From: a virus
Length of the DNA: 64,000 bases
Direction: 5' to 3' (one strand)
Virus record (IMG/VR): IMGVR_UViG_3300023179_000069
Location: 1 to 64,000 of that record
Part shown: piece after piece, positions 44,171 through 52,155 of the stretch
Position numbering within the stretch: the stretch's first letter is position 1
How the letters are laid out: each line of letters starts with the position of its first letter
Position numbers and translations under genes: made by a program
Notes under the pieces: model-generated
Seen by the model: the letters and a program-made list of their open reading frames with translations, nothing else
The model's database searches: none
What the model was told of the DNA's origin: nothing

Positions 44171-45169
44171 ATGATTGCAGAAGAAATTTTAGCAAAGCTG
44201 GACCCGAAAACTAGACAAAGAGTTCAGCTTGCAACACAAGTAGAAATAGAAAAACAAAAAACTCCAAGTATTGGTCTTAACATTGCACTCAAGGGCGGTT
44301 TAGGCTTTGGTCGTCAGATTCTTATCTGGGGTAATAAATCAGCAGGTAAATCATCATTTTGCCTACAAATGATTGCTGAAGCTCAAAAAAATGGTAAGAC
44401 TTGTGCATGGATTGATGCAGAAGCATCATATTCTGCAGAATGGGCAGAAAAACTTGGAGTAGATTCTTCTACACTTATTTATTCATCTGCTAAAACAATT
44501 AATGATATGGTTGATGTTGCAGTTCAGTTAATGGAAGCAGAAGTTGATGTCATTGTTGTTGATTCTATTTCAGCATTGCTTCCTGCCATTTACTTTGAGA
44601 AAGATGGCGAGGAATTAAAGAATCTACAAGACACCAAACAAATTGGTGCAGAGGCAAAGGATATGACACATGCAGTCAAAATGCTCAACTATGCAAACAA
44701 AAAAACATTACTTGTTCTCATCTCACAACAACGAAATCAATTTGGCAGCATGCATGCTTCCCACATCCCCACTGGAGGAATGGCGGTCAAATTCTTTTCA
44801 TCCACTGTCATTAAACTCTGGTCGTCTGAGGCTGAGGCTAATGCTATTAAAAATGGCGTTCAAGTGGGTGACAAGATTATCGAACAAAAGGTTGGCAGAC
44901 CTGTCAATTGGATTATTGATTACAACAAACTTGGACCCCCAAATCTCTCTGGGCAATATGATTTCTATTACCAAGGCTCCCAGATTGGTGTTGACCAAAC
45001 AGGAGAAGTCCTAGATGTTGCAGAAATGATGGGTATAATACAAAGAGGTGGCTCTTGGTATACAATAGAAGAAGAGCGTTTTCAGGGTAGAGTGAAAGCT
45101 ATTGAATATCTTAGAGAAAATCCTAAAATTGTAAATATTTTAAAGGAGAAAATTTATGGGAAAATATAG
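44171..45169 (+). CDS. recA: RecA-like recombinase
   Basis: 332 residues. Walker A is G54-N-K-S-A-G-K60-S61; the catalytic glutamate region is WIDAE84; Walker B is VIVVD131. The L1/L2 region holds ISQQRNQFG, then PTGGMAVKFFSS. It binds ssDNA and pairs homologous strands for repair and recombination. A patch near 44630-45020 uses many C-ending codons (ATC, GTC, CCC), unlike both flanks, which suggests a mosaic gene. AAGGATAATT precedes the ATG. Confidence 0.9.
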   Translation: MIAEEILAKLDPKTRQRVQLATQVEIEKQKTPSIGLNIALKGGLGFGRQILIWGNKSAGKSSFCLQMIAEAQKNGKTCAWIDAEASYSAEWAEKLGVDSSTLIYSSAKTINDMVDVAVQLMEAEVDVIVVDSISALLPAIYFEKDGEELKNLQDTKQIGAEAKDMTHAVKMLNYANKKTLLVLISQQRNQFGSMHASHIPTGGMAVKFFSSTVIKLWSSEAEANAIKNGVQVGDKIIEQKVGRPVNWIIDYNKLGPPNLSGQYDFYYQGSQIGVDQTGEVLDVAEMMGIIQRGGSWYTIEEERFQGRVKAIEYLRENPKIVNILKEKIYGKI

Positions 45170-45344
45170 TAATTTTATTAATCCCAAAATTTCTAATAAT
45201 AATAAATTTGAATTAATTGTAGGAAATTATGGATGTCAAACCTGTCCAAAAGAAACAGAAGAAGCGTGGTTTGATGAAAAACATAATTTAATTTTTTGGA
45301 TATGTTCAGAGGGGCATAGATCGGAGATAAGAGTAGGTGTCTGA
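45156..45344 (+). CDS. Small zinc-binding protein
   Basis: 62 residues; AAAGGAG upstream and a 14-base overlap with recA. Cys-x2-Cys (GCQTCPK) and a later Cys with His (ICSEGHRSE) could bind zinc. Similar small zinc genes are spread across this genome. Function unknown. Confidence 0.6.
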   Translation: MGKYSNFINPKISNNNKFELIVGNYGCQTCPKETEEAWFDEKHNLIFWICSEGHRSEIRVGV

Positions 45345-45642
45345 AAGAGGTGAAGCTAAAAGAGATGGGGCCAAACTACAAAAAAATAGTGGGCGTGGTA
45401 AGTACCAAAAGGGTGATGCCCAATGGAATAATTTCGTGGTTGATTACAAAGAATATGAAAAATCAATTTCAATCACCCCCGACATTTGGAGCAAAATTTG
45501 TACGGATACTTTTAAAGTTGATAGGAATAAATTTCCGGCGCTTAAGCTAATATTAGGAAGTAAAAGTAAAACAAGATTAGCTGTTATTGAATGGTCATTA
45601 TTTGAAGAATTAGTAGAATGTTGGGAGAAAAATAATGAATAG
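45337..45642 (+). CDS. Hypothetical protein of the recombination cluster
   Basis: 101 residues from GTG 45337, overlapping the previous gene by 8 bases. Basic start (SERGEAKRDGAKLQKNSGRG), then an acidic/aromatic body (FVVDYKEYEKSISITPDIWSK) and TRLAVIEWSLFEELVE. The mix suggests a nucleic-acid-binding protein, but I know no family. Sits between recA and a nuclease. Confidence 0.55.
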   Translation: MSERGEAKRDGAKLQKNSGRGKYQKGDAQWNNFVVDYKEYEKSISITPDIWSKICTDTFKVDRNKFPALKLILGSKSKTRLAVIEWSLFEELVECWEKNNE

Positions 45643-45802
45643 TTTTGACGAGTGGTATCAATATGGAATTGATAAAGGATGGATTACTCCCGGCTTTTGT
45701 TATACCCATGATGGTGATCCTTACATGAATGATGAAGAGGCAAAAGAATGGGAAGATGGCGGAGATCCATGTGTTCCCGTAGTTAAGGTTTTAGCAGTAT
45801 GA
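45635..45802 (+). CDS. 55-residue conserved small protein (CxTHDG type)
   Basis: 55 residues. The pattern W..YG...GW....FCYTHDGDPY, then EE...WEDGGDPCVPVV, is one I associate with small proteins of actinobacteriophages; this is recalled, not checked. Two Cys, one His and many Asp/Glu may bind a metal. It overlaps both neighbours (8 bases at its start, ATGA at its end). Role unknown, but the pattern is one support for an actinobacterial host. Confidence 0.65.
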   Translation: MNSFDEWYQYGIDKGWITPGFCYTHDGDPYMNDEEAKEWEDGGDPCVPVVKVLAV

Positions 45803-46122
45803 ATGAAACACCATTAGAAGTTGTAAGTAAAATAACTGAATTCAATGATATGTCTGAATTTATGCAAGACAAAGATTTAGACAAAGCATTGGAATTTGTG
45901 ATAAAATTAATACTAAAGCCTGATGTTCCTGCTGCAAAAGCCCCAGAACTTATTGTTCAATTACAGGCTTTAAGTGCTAAATTTGCAATGCTTGCAAGAC
46001 ACTATACAACTCTTGAAAAAGGTGGGGATGCGGCAAAGAAAAAGAATATCTATTACACGGCAAATGATGCCGTAGATAAGCTAGTAGATGCTCTCAAATA
46101 TTCAGCAAAGTTTGGTGTTTAA
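45799..46122 (+). CDS. Hypothetical helical protein
   Basis: 107 residues, all helical and charged (EFMQDKDLDKALEFVIKLI, then ELIVQLQALSAKFAMLARHY). ATGA overlap before and TAATG overlap after it, so co-translated with the nuclease gene that follows. May be a nuclease partner; no family known. Confidence 0.6.
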   Translation: MNETPLEVVSKITEFNDMSEFMQDKDLDKALEFVIKLILKPDVPAAKAPELIVQLQALSAKFAMLARHYTTLEKGGDAAKKKNIYYTANDAVDKLVDALKYSAKFGV

Positions 46123-46901
46123 TGGGAAGAAAAATTGTAGGCAATCTTAAATTTAAGAAAGCAGACGCAGAAGGATTTAATGCAAATGAATTTGCATCTT
46201 TACTTGAAAAAGTATATGAAGGTGATGGAAATCAAAATGGATTTAAACAAAAAACAACATTTAGCCCTAGCACTATTGGTTATGGACATGGCAGCTGCGG
46301 AAGATATTGGTTTATCGCCTTTGAAGGAGCGGAATTTGAAGAGAAATTTGATGCAATGGCTAGAGCCAACATGGATAATGGCAAGGCTGCACATGATAGA
46401 ATTCAATCTAAAATGCAACTTACAGGAAAAGTTAAATTCCTTGAAAAAGAAGTAAAAAGTGAAGATCCTCCAATTCGTGGATTCATTGACCTTGGTTTAG
46501 ACTGGAATGGCGAAGAAGTTATTGGAGAAATTAAAACTACAAAAGAAGAAGTTTATGCACATAAACAATCAAGCATGAAACCATCTCCAAACCATTTATT
46601 ACAAATTCTTACTTATATGAAATTGCGTGGAGCAAAACAAGGATTTATGTTTTATGAAAATAAAAACGATCAAAGTTTTCTTATTATTCCAGTAAATATG
46701 ACTGAATCAAATGAATCATTAATTAATTATGTATTTGATTGGATGAGAGAAGTAAGAAAGAATTGGGAAAATAAAACATTGCCAACAAGACCATTTACAA
46801 AATCTGGCTCACCATGCACATATTGTCCAGTAAAGAAGGTATGTTGGAAAGAACTCGGCGAAGGAGAAGTTGATATAGAGGTTTTAAAGGTTCCAAAATG
46901 A
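46122..46901 (+). CDS. Cas4/RecB-like PD-(D/E)xK nuclease
   Basis: 259 residues. The nuclease core has Asp123 in GFIDLGLD and Glu136-x-Lys138 in IGEIKTT, with His91 upstream. Cys59 near the N-terminus plus Cys232, Cys235 and Cys241 near the C-terminus (PCTYCPVKKVC) match the one-plus-three cysteine plan of Cas4/AddB-type iron-sulphur nucleases. QILTYMKLRGAKQGFMFYE is the usual region after the core. It likely trims DNA ends for recombination next to RecA and a RuvC-like resolvase. No CRISPR array or Cas1 is nearby. Confidence 0.82.
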   Translation: MGRKIVGNLKFKKADAEGFNANEFASLLEKVYEGDGNQNGFKQKTTFSPSTIGYGHGSCGRYWFIAFEGAEFEEKFDAMARANMDNGKAAHDRIQSKMQLTGKVKFLEKEVKSEDPPIRGFIDLGLDWNGEEVIGEIKTTKEEVYAHKQSSMKPSPNHLLQILTYMKLRGAKQGFMFYENKNDQSFLIIPVNMTESNESLINYVFDWMREVRKNWENKTLPTRPFTKSGSPCTYCPVKKVCWKELGEGEVDIEVLKVPK

Positions 46902-47185
46902 TTTGTGCCTATGAAGAATGTAAAAAAGAGTTTGAGCCTAAAACTCATAATCAAAAATATTGTTGCGATGAATGTTGCAGAACTGCCACAAATTTAAAAA
47001 TTAAAGAAAAATATTATAATAATAAAGACAGATTAAAGGGTAAAATTAGATATTGCAAAACTAAATCTTGTGGTACAAAACTTAGCAGATACAATGAATC
47101 TGATGTTTGCACAGTTTGTGAAGCTAAAAAAATAGCAAAAGAAAGACAACAGTTGCTGGATGTGTTAAAAAATGTCGTTGGCTAA
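46898..47185 (+). CDS. Zinc-finger protein with several CxxC/CC clusters
   Basis: 95 residues. Cysteines come as CAYEEC, KYCCDECC, YCKTKSC and VCTVC; at least two zinc sites are likely. The middle is basic (KIKEKYYNNKDRLKGKIR), which suggests nucleic-acid contact. ATGA overlap with the Cas4-like gene and 14-base overlap with the resolvase gene. Possibly a targeting subunit for either nuclease; inference only. Confidence 0.6.
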   Translation: MICAYEECKKEFEPKTHNQKYCCDECCRTATNLKIKEKYYNNKDRLKGKIRYCKTKSCGTKLSRYNESDVCTVCEAKKIAKERQQLLDVLKNVVG

Positions 47186-47747
47186 ATTAAAAAAAAAATA
47201 TTCTGGCAGAGTAATTGGAGTTGATGCAAGTACAAATAGCTTTGCTTTTTGCGTTATAGATCAAGACAAAATAATTAAATATGGAGAAATATTTTTTGAA
47301 GGCTCTGATATTTATGAAAGAATATTGGATGCAAAAAATAAAATGGGGGCGCTCAAAAAAGAAAAATTCTTTGATGATATTGATTTTATGGCAATAGAAG
47401 CAGCAGTATCAGTAAAGAGTGTGCATACAGGAATTAAAATGGCTTATGTATTCGGAGCAATTATGGGCGAAATCCTATCAAAAAATATTAAGGTTGTAGA
47501 AATACACCCGCTAACTTGGCAGTCTTTTATTGGAAACAATAATTTTACCAAAGAGCAAAAGCAGGAAGTCAAAAAACAATTTCCGGGCAAAAGTGAAAAT
47601 TGGTACAAAGCAAAAATAAGAGAAATACGAAAGGGAAAAACTAATGAGTTCGCAAGAAGTAAAGGTGTACGCACTAGCTCTGATAATGTTTCTGATGCTC
47701 TGGGCATTGGATGGTATTTTTCACACTCGTTAATGGAGAACAAATGA
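47172..47747 (+). CDS. RuvC-like Holliday junction resolvase
   Basis: 191 residues. The RNase H-like catalytic acids are Asp18 (IGVDAST), Glu76 (MAIEAAV), Asp171 and Asp175 (DNVSDALGIG). It cuts four-way junctions in replicating or recombining phage DNA. A basic region lies at 125-165, including WYKAKIREIRKGK. It overlaps the previous gene by 14 bases and the next by ATGA. Confidence 0.8.
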   Translation: MSLAKLKKKYSGRVIGVDASTNSFAFCVIDQDKIIKYGEIFFEGSDIYERILDAKNKMGALKKEKFFDDIDFMAIEAAVSVKSVHTGIKMAYVFGAIMGEILSKNIKVVEIHPLTWQSFIGNNNFTKEQKQEVKKQFPGKSENWYKAKIREIRKGKTNEFARSKGVRTSSDNVSDALGIGWYFSHSLMENK

Positions 47748-47890
47748 AAGTTTACGAATCTAAATCTTGGCTATATCAAAGATATATAGTAGAAAGAAAA
47801 AATATTATTGAAATAGCAAAAGAAGCTGGTTGCAGCCATATGACAATTCAGCGATATTTAGAAAAGTTTGGAATGATTAAAAAAAGATGA
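47744..47890 (+). CDS. 48-residue HTH protein
   Basis: 48 residues in an ATGA/ATGA-coupled chain. The text is WLYQRYIVERKNIIEIAKEAG, then CSHMTIQRYLEKFGMI, a classic homeodomain-like helix-turn-helix of the kind used by resolvases or small phage regulators. Too short to carry another function. It may act as a small DNA-binding regulator. Confidence 0.65.
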   Translation: MKVYESKSWLYQRYIVERKNIIEIAKEAGCSHMTIQRYLEKFGMIKKR

Positions 47891-48645
47891 CAAAATATTA
47901 TTCAATAAATGATGCAGTAAAAAGTTTTAATGATTCAGATATTCCTATTTTTATTCCTGTATTTGAACAGGTTTCTTATGCTAAGCATATGGTAGATCAA
48001 CTTACTAGTTTAGGAATTTCAAATTTTATTTTATGCGATAACAATTCCACCTATGGTCCCATGATTGATTATTTGCATAAAATTTCTCAAGAACATAAAG
48101 TTCTATATTTAAATTTTAATTTTGGACCAAGAATATATTCCGAAATAGCTGAAGTATATAATCAAATGCCAGATTGGTTTATTGTCACAGATCCAGATTT
48201 AATATTTAATAAAAATCTTCCGGCTAATTTTATTGATAATATGGTTGAAGCCGCTTCATATTATCAACTTCCCAAAATTGGCTTTGCTGTAGAAATTTTT
48301 GATGCAGAAGCATCAAGTAAATTTTTCAATAAAGATTTAGTGCATAGATGGGAATCAAGATACTGGGAGACCCCAATGGGAACAATGCAAGATGGCAGTC
48401 TAATTTATTCTGCAGCAATTGATACAACATTTGCTTTGCATAATACTTCAATGATTAGTGCAGATATTCCCAAAGTGCATGGAACTCCTATGTTAAGGGC
48501 TGGAAGAATTGCAGGAAATTATACTTGTGAGCATATGGGATGGTGGAAAGATCAACCATTAGAGTCAGAAGAGCTTGAATATTATAAAAAAGTGCAAACT
48601 TGGGGAAGCACAGAAAATGAAAAGAAAAGAATGGGTTATGCATAG
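47887..48645 (+). CDS. GT-A-type glycosyltransferase-like protein
   Basis: 252 residues. The N-terminal half reads like a nucleotide-sugar-binding Rossmann fold (DIPIFIPVFEQ, then LGISNFILCDNNS), followed by a DxD-like metal site (TDPDLIF, about 97-103). It should transfer a sugar from an NDP-sugar. Neighbouring glycosyltransferase and dehydratase genes suggest a shared glycan. Acceptor unknown. ATGA overlap at its start. Confidence 0.65.
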   Translation: MTKYYSINDAVKSFNDSDIPIFIPVFEQVSYAKHMVDQLTSLGISNFILCDNNSTYGPMIDYLHKISQEHKVLYLNFNFGPRIYSEIAEVYNQMPDWFIVTDPDLIFNKNLPANFIDNMVEAASYYQLPKIGFAVEIFDAEASSKFFNKDLVHRWESRYWETPMGTMQDGSLIYSAAIDTTFALHNTSMISADIPKVHGTPMLRAGRIAGNYTCEHMGWWKDQPLESEELEYYKKVQTWGSTENEKKRMGYA

Positions 48646-49243
48646 ACCAAAATTTTCTATTATTGCTGTAGATTATGAATTTCATGTTCCCCGCGATGGA
48701 ATGCGCCGGGGTTTAGAGTCATTAGCCAATCAAACATTTAAAGATTTTGAGTTAATTATTTGTCACGATGGTCCAAAGTCAATTCCTTATGAAGAAGAAG
48801 TAGATTTTAAATCATTGGGCTTGAACCCAATTATTATTAATACTGATGAATGGAAAGGCGATTGGGGCCACTGGTCAAGAGATAAAGCTATGCGTATGGC
48901 AAATGGTCAATATTTTTTTCAATTTAATATTGATAATTTACTTTATGATAATTGTCTTGAAGAATTATCTAATCATATAGATAAGACATCGGCAATTGTA
49001 ACTGTTTTTCATATCAAGCATTTTAAAGTTCCTTGGTTCCCTTGGGCAACAGAAAGATTTACAGGAACTCCACCAATTGCAAGACACATTGATGCAATGC
49101 AGCTTGTAGCGCATAGACGGGTCTGGGAAGAAATGGGATATTGGTACGATAAATCTTTTTGTGGAGATGGCTTTATATATGAAGAAATATGTAAAAAATA
49201 CCCTTGGACAGAGTTACCAATAATTCTAGGAGAAAATTATTAA
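48638..49243 (+). CDS. Family 2-like glycosyltransferase
   Basis: 201 residues from ATG 48638. Upstream in-frame ATGs (48575, 48617) lie deeper in the previous gene and lack an RBS. It has FSIIAVDYEF, then RGLESLANQTFKDFELIICHDG, the usual opening of GT2 enzymes, and FQFNIDNLLY as a DxD-like site. It overlaps the previous gene by 8 bases. Likely works on the same glycan as the previous enzyme. Confidence 0.7.
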   Translation: MHRPKFSIIAVDYEFHVPRDGMRRGLESLANQTFKDFELIICHDGPKSIPYEEEVDFKSLGLNPIIINTDEWKGDWGHWSRDKAMRMANGQYFFQFNIDNLLYDNCLEELSNHIDKTSAIVTVFHIKHFKVPWFPWATERFTGTPPIARHIDAMQLVAHRRVWEEMGYWYDKSFCGDGFIYEEICKKYPWTELPIILGENY

Positions 49244-49245
49244 TA

Positions 49246-49254
49246 TGATATTAT
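49246..49254 (+). promoter_or_regulatory. Extended -10 promoter before RmlB-like gene
   Basis: TGA-TATTAT, two bases after the TAA stop of the glycosyltransferase gene. CGGAG lies between it and the ATG at 49276. Confidence 0.5.
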
Positions 49255-49275
49255 TAGGTGTTGATCGGAGATAAA

Positions 49276-50286
49276 ATGAAAAGAGTATTGCTGACAGGTG
49301 CCAGTGGATTTGTGGGAAGCCATGTATTGCGTCACCTTATTGTAAACACAGATTGGTTTATTGTTTGTCCCACCACATTTACTCATAAGGGATTACAAGA
49401 TAGAATTCGTGTAGCCCTTGATGATATTCCAAATGCTTACAAGCGTGTCAAAGTAATTCGTTGCGATTTCACATCACCAATTTCACCTATTACTGCACAT
49501 GAGTTTGGCAAAATTGATTATGTAATTAATGTTGCAAGTGAGTCACATGTTGATCGAAGCATTGAATATCCAGCTTCTTTTATTATTAATAATGTTTCTC
49601 TTATTTGTCATTTATTGGATTGGGCTAAAATTGCTCAACCAGAAAAGTTTTTGCAGGTATCAACTGATGAAGTTTATGGTCCTGCCCCAGCTGGGTATGC
49701 ACATCAAGAATGGGTAGATCAGCATTTCCCAAGCAATCCATATTCTGCTAGTAAAGCAGCACAAGAAGATATTTGTTTTTCCTATTGGCGTACATATGGA
49801 ATTCCTATGGCTATTACTAATACTATGAATATTATTGGTGAGACACAAGATCCAGAAAAATTTATGCCAATGGTTATTAAGCGTGTTTTGAATGGTGAAA
49901 AGATGAGCATTCACTCATCCCCCACAGGACAGATTGGAAGCCGTTTTTATTTACATGCCCGTAACCAAGCAGACGGATTATTGCATGTTTTAAATCAACC
50001 ATTTAGACCTTATGGTGAGGTTGATACTCCAGAGCGTTTTCATATTGTCGGAGAGCGTGAAGTTGATAATCTTGAAATGGCACAATTAATTGCTTCAGCA
50101 GTTGGTAAGCCATTGAATTATGAACTTGTTGATTTTCATTCTTCTCGTCCCGGTCATGATTTGCGTTACGCTCTTGATGGAAAAAAGATGGCTGATTCTG
50201 GCTGGAGTCTTCCAATACCTTTAGAAGAATCTATTAATAGAACAGTTAAGTGGACACTTGACCATCAAGAGTGGCTAAACATCTAA
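49276..50286 (+). CDS. NAD-dependent sugar epimerase/dehydratase (RmlB-like)
   Basis: 336 residues from ATG 49276, 6 bases after GGAG. The NAD-binding GASGFVGSH lies at the N-terminus. STDEVYGPAP is the typical dTDP-glucose 4,6-dehydratase phrase, and YSASKAAQE holds the catalytic Tyr-x3-Lys. The family turns NDP-glucose into a 4-keto-6-deoxy sugar. The exact sugar is uncertain: UDP-sugar decarboxylases and epimerases share the fold. It follows two glycosyltransferases and overlaps no gene. Confidence 0.8.
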   Translation: MKRVLLTGASGFVGSHVLRHLIVNTDWFIVCPTTFTHKGLQDRIRVALDDIPNAYKRVKVIRCDFTSPISPITAHEFGKIDYVINVASESHVDRSIEYPASFIINNVSLICHLLDWAKIAQPEKFLQVSTDEVYGPAPAGYAHQEWVDQHFPSNPYSASKAAQEDICFSYWRTYGIPMAITNTMNIIGETQDPEKFMPMVIKRVLNGEKMSIHSSPTGQIGSRFYLHARNQADGLLHVLNQPFRPYGEVDTPERFHIVGEREVDNLEMAQLIASAVGKPLNYELVDFHSSRPGHDLRYALDGKKMADSGWSLPIPLEESINRTVKWTLDHQEWLNI

Positions 50287-50294
50287 GGAGAAAA

Positions 50295-51341
50295 ATGCAG
50301 CTTTATAAAATTCAGACACAAATTTGTTTTGATGATATCTTACTTGTTCCACAAGCATCAGAAGTGATATCTAGAAAAGATATCCATCTCGGCACACAAA
50401 TTGGTTATGGCAAATATGAAATTGATTTACCTTTTCCAATAATTGCCTCGCCAATGGATACTGTTTGTGAAGCAGAGATGGCAATAGAAATTGGTAAATT
50501 CGGCGGACTTGGAATTATTCATAGATATATGGATATTGAAAAACAAAAATCAGAAGTGTATAAAGTTGCCAGTCAAGGTTTACTTGTCGGAGCAGCGGTA
50601 TCCATAAAGGACGCAGAAGGAAAACAAGAAAACATAGAGAAACTAATTAATTCAGGAGCATCTATGATTCTTCTTGATGTTGCAAATGGTCATAGTGTGT
50701 ATGCCATAGATGCTGTAAGAAAAATAAAACAAAAATTCAAGGTACATGTCATGGCTGGGAATGTTTCAACATGGGATGGATTTTTGGGTTTATCTATGGC
50801 AGGCGCAGACTCTATCCGTGTTGGAATCGGTGGTGGTTCATGTTGTACTACAAGAATAGTAACTGGTCATGGAATGCCAACACTTTCATCTATTTTAGAT
50901 GTAAGGGAAATGCTTGAGCGTATGGATTTGCCAACATCAATTATTGCTGATGGTGGAATTAGAAACACTGGCGACATGATAAAATCTTTTGCAGCAGGAT
51001 CAGATGCAGTAATGCTAGGCTCAATGCTTGCAGGTCATGAAGAATCTCCGGGACAAAAGGAATATACTGAAAGTGGAACATTCAAAGTATTTCGTGGTAT
51101 GGCTAGTGAAGATGCTCAAATTGATTGGCGTGGAGAAGTTTCTGTTGCAGAGGGAATTTCAACAAAAATTAATTATAAGGGTAGCGTTATTGATACATTT
51201 AAAGAAATCAAGGGCGGTCTATCCAGTGGTTGTTCCTATTCTGGCGTAACTAGTCTTCACGATTTGATGTATAATTCACAATATATTTTAATTTCACAAA
51301 ATACAATAAAGGAGAGTTTGCCTCATGGGAAAAATGCCTAA
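50295..51341 (+). CDS. IMP dehydrogenase/GMP reductase-like, lacking CBS domains
   Basis: 348 residues from ATG 50295 (AAGGAG 4 bases upstream); an earlier ATG at 50271 lies inside the previous gene. The TIM barrel carries FDDILLVP, MDTVCEAEMA, VGIGGGSCCTTR (catalytic Cys184), ADGGIRNTGD and GGLSSGCSYSG. No CBS pair is inserted after the first strands, so the length is close to GMP reductase. The C-terminal ESLPHG looks more like IMPDH. It either makes XMP from IMP or IMP from GMP. It could shift the host guanine pool for phage DNA. Confidence 0.85.
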   Translation: MQLYKIQTQICFDDILLVPQASEVISRKDIHLGTQIGYGKYEIDLPFPIIASPMDTVCEAEMAIEIGKFGGLGIIHRYMDIEKQKSEVYKVASQGLLVGAAVSIKDAEGKQENIEKLINSGASMILLDVANGHSVYAIDAVRKIKQKFKVHVMAGNVSTWDGFLGLSMAGADSIRVGIGGGSCCTTRIVTGHGMPTLSSILDVREMLERMDLPTSIIADGGIRNTGDMIKSFAAGSDAVMLGSMLAGHEESPGQKEYTESGTFKVFRGMASEDAQIDWRGEVSVAEGISTKINYKGSVIDTFKEIKGGLSSGCSYSGVTSLHDLMYNSQYILISQNTIKESLPHGKNA

Positions 51342-51714
51342 TATAAATATTGAAAGTCATATGATGAATATTAATAGAAATATGCCAGTTGCTCCATCAG
51401 GAGAAGCTATTTTTGAAAGATGTATGCGTCTAGCTGATAATCTTATTGCTAAGAATGTTTCGTATGGAGATTCAGCATTAAATCCCCGACCCATTTTTTC
51501 TAAGGGCGGGCAAAATGAAAGTCTTGCATCACGCATTGATGATAAACTAAATCGTATTGCAAATAATCAATCATATCCCGGAGATAATGACCTTGACGAT
51601 TTACTAGGATATCTGGTATTATATAGTATATATAGAGAACGAGAAGATGAAAATGGATACACAGAGCTTGGCAAGGAGAGAAGAGCATGCCCACCTACAC
51701 ATTTAATTGTATAA
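51325..51714 (+). CDS. DUF1599/nucleotide-modification-associated-like protein
   Basis: 129 residues; AAGGAG precedes the ATG, with a 17-base overlap upstream. ADNLIAKNVSYGDSAL, then RIDDKLNRI and LDDLLGYLVLYS, match the all-helical pattern of DUF1599 (described as nucleotide modification associated). That helical fold resembles the MazG/dUTPase groups. Next to the IMPDH-like gene it could act on modified purine nucleotides, but the substrate is unknown. Confidence 0.6.
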   Translation: MGKMPNINIESHMMNINRNMPVAPSGEAIFERCMRLADNLIAKNVSYGDSALNPRPIFSKGGQNESLASRIDDKLNRIANNQSYPGDNDLDDLLGYLVLYSIYREREDENGYTELGKERRACPPTHLIV

Positions 51715-51854
51715 ACTGTGATATAACTTTTGAAAAAGTTGTAAAGATGGACGATAGAGACAGCCAAGTTTGTGAAAAATGCGGTGAAATTCTTACAAGG
51801 TCTATTGATCGCCCCGGACTCGTATGGGCTCCTACGGCTGGAGGATATAGGTGA
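51687..51854 (+). CDS. FmdB-like zinc ribbon protein, 55 residues
   Basis: 55 residues with AAGGAG 7 bases before the ATG, overlapping the previous gene by 28 bases. MPTYTFNCINC, then VKMDDRD, CEKCGE and a PGLVWAPTAGGYR end match the FmdB-type zinc ribbon seen in many phage small proteins. Two CxxC pairs (Cys8/Cys11, Cys29/Cys32) bind the zinc. Function of the family in phages is unclear, perhaps transcription or assembly. Confidence 0.8.
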   Translation: MPTYTFNCINCDITFEKVVKMDDRDSQVCEKCGEILTRSIDRPGLVWAPTAGGYR

Positions 51855-51858
51855 TTTT

Positions 51859-52155
51859 ATGTCTAAAAAAAAGGCAAAAAAGACAGAACTTAAGCCTTAC
51901 TGGAACAATCCAAATATTTCCGTTTTTTATGAATTAGAATTTGGCAAAGAAATCATTGTTCCGGGAACAAATATAAAAATAAAAAATGCTCGTGGTTCAT
52001 TTAAATTTATTAAAATGGTTCATAATTCTAATAAAGATGTTACTTGGATTGATTGTGTGGATAATTCAACTGGTGAATTTAAATCTTTTTATATTGATAG
52101 ATTAAAAAGTATTATAAAAAATAAAAGAAGTAGGGATAAAGTTGTCGGAACTTGA
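51859..52155 (+). CDS. Hypothetical basic protein before terminase
   Basis: 98 residues from ATG 51859, directly after the FmdB stop; earlier in-frame ATGs overlap it. Very Lys-rich start (SKKKAKKTELK) and a beta-rich body (EIIVPGTNIKIKNARG, DVTWIDCVDNSTGEFKSFY). No named family. Its last 14 bases overlap the small terminase start. May bind DNA or RNA. Confidence 0.6.
   Translation: MSKKKAKKTELKPYWNNPNISVFYELEFGKEIIVPGTNIKIKNARGSFKFIKMVHNSNKDVTWIDCVDNSTGEFKSFYIDRLKSIIKNKRSRDKVVGT

Noticed and set aside
46122-47890. CRISPR array or Cas operon near the Cas4-like nuclease
   Set aside because: No evenly spaced direct repeats and no Cas1/Cas2-like gene; neighbours are recombination genes.
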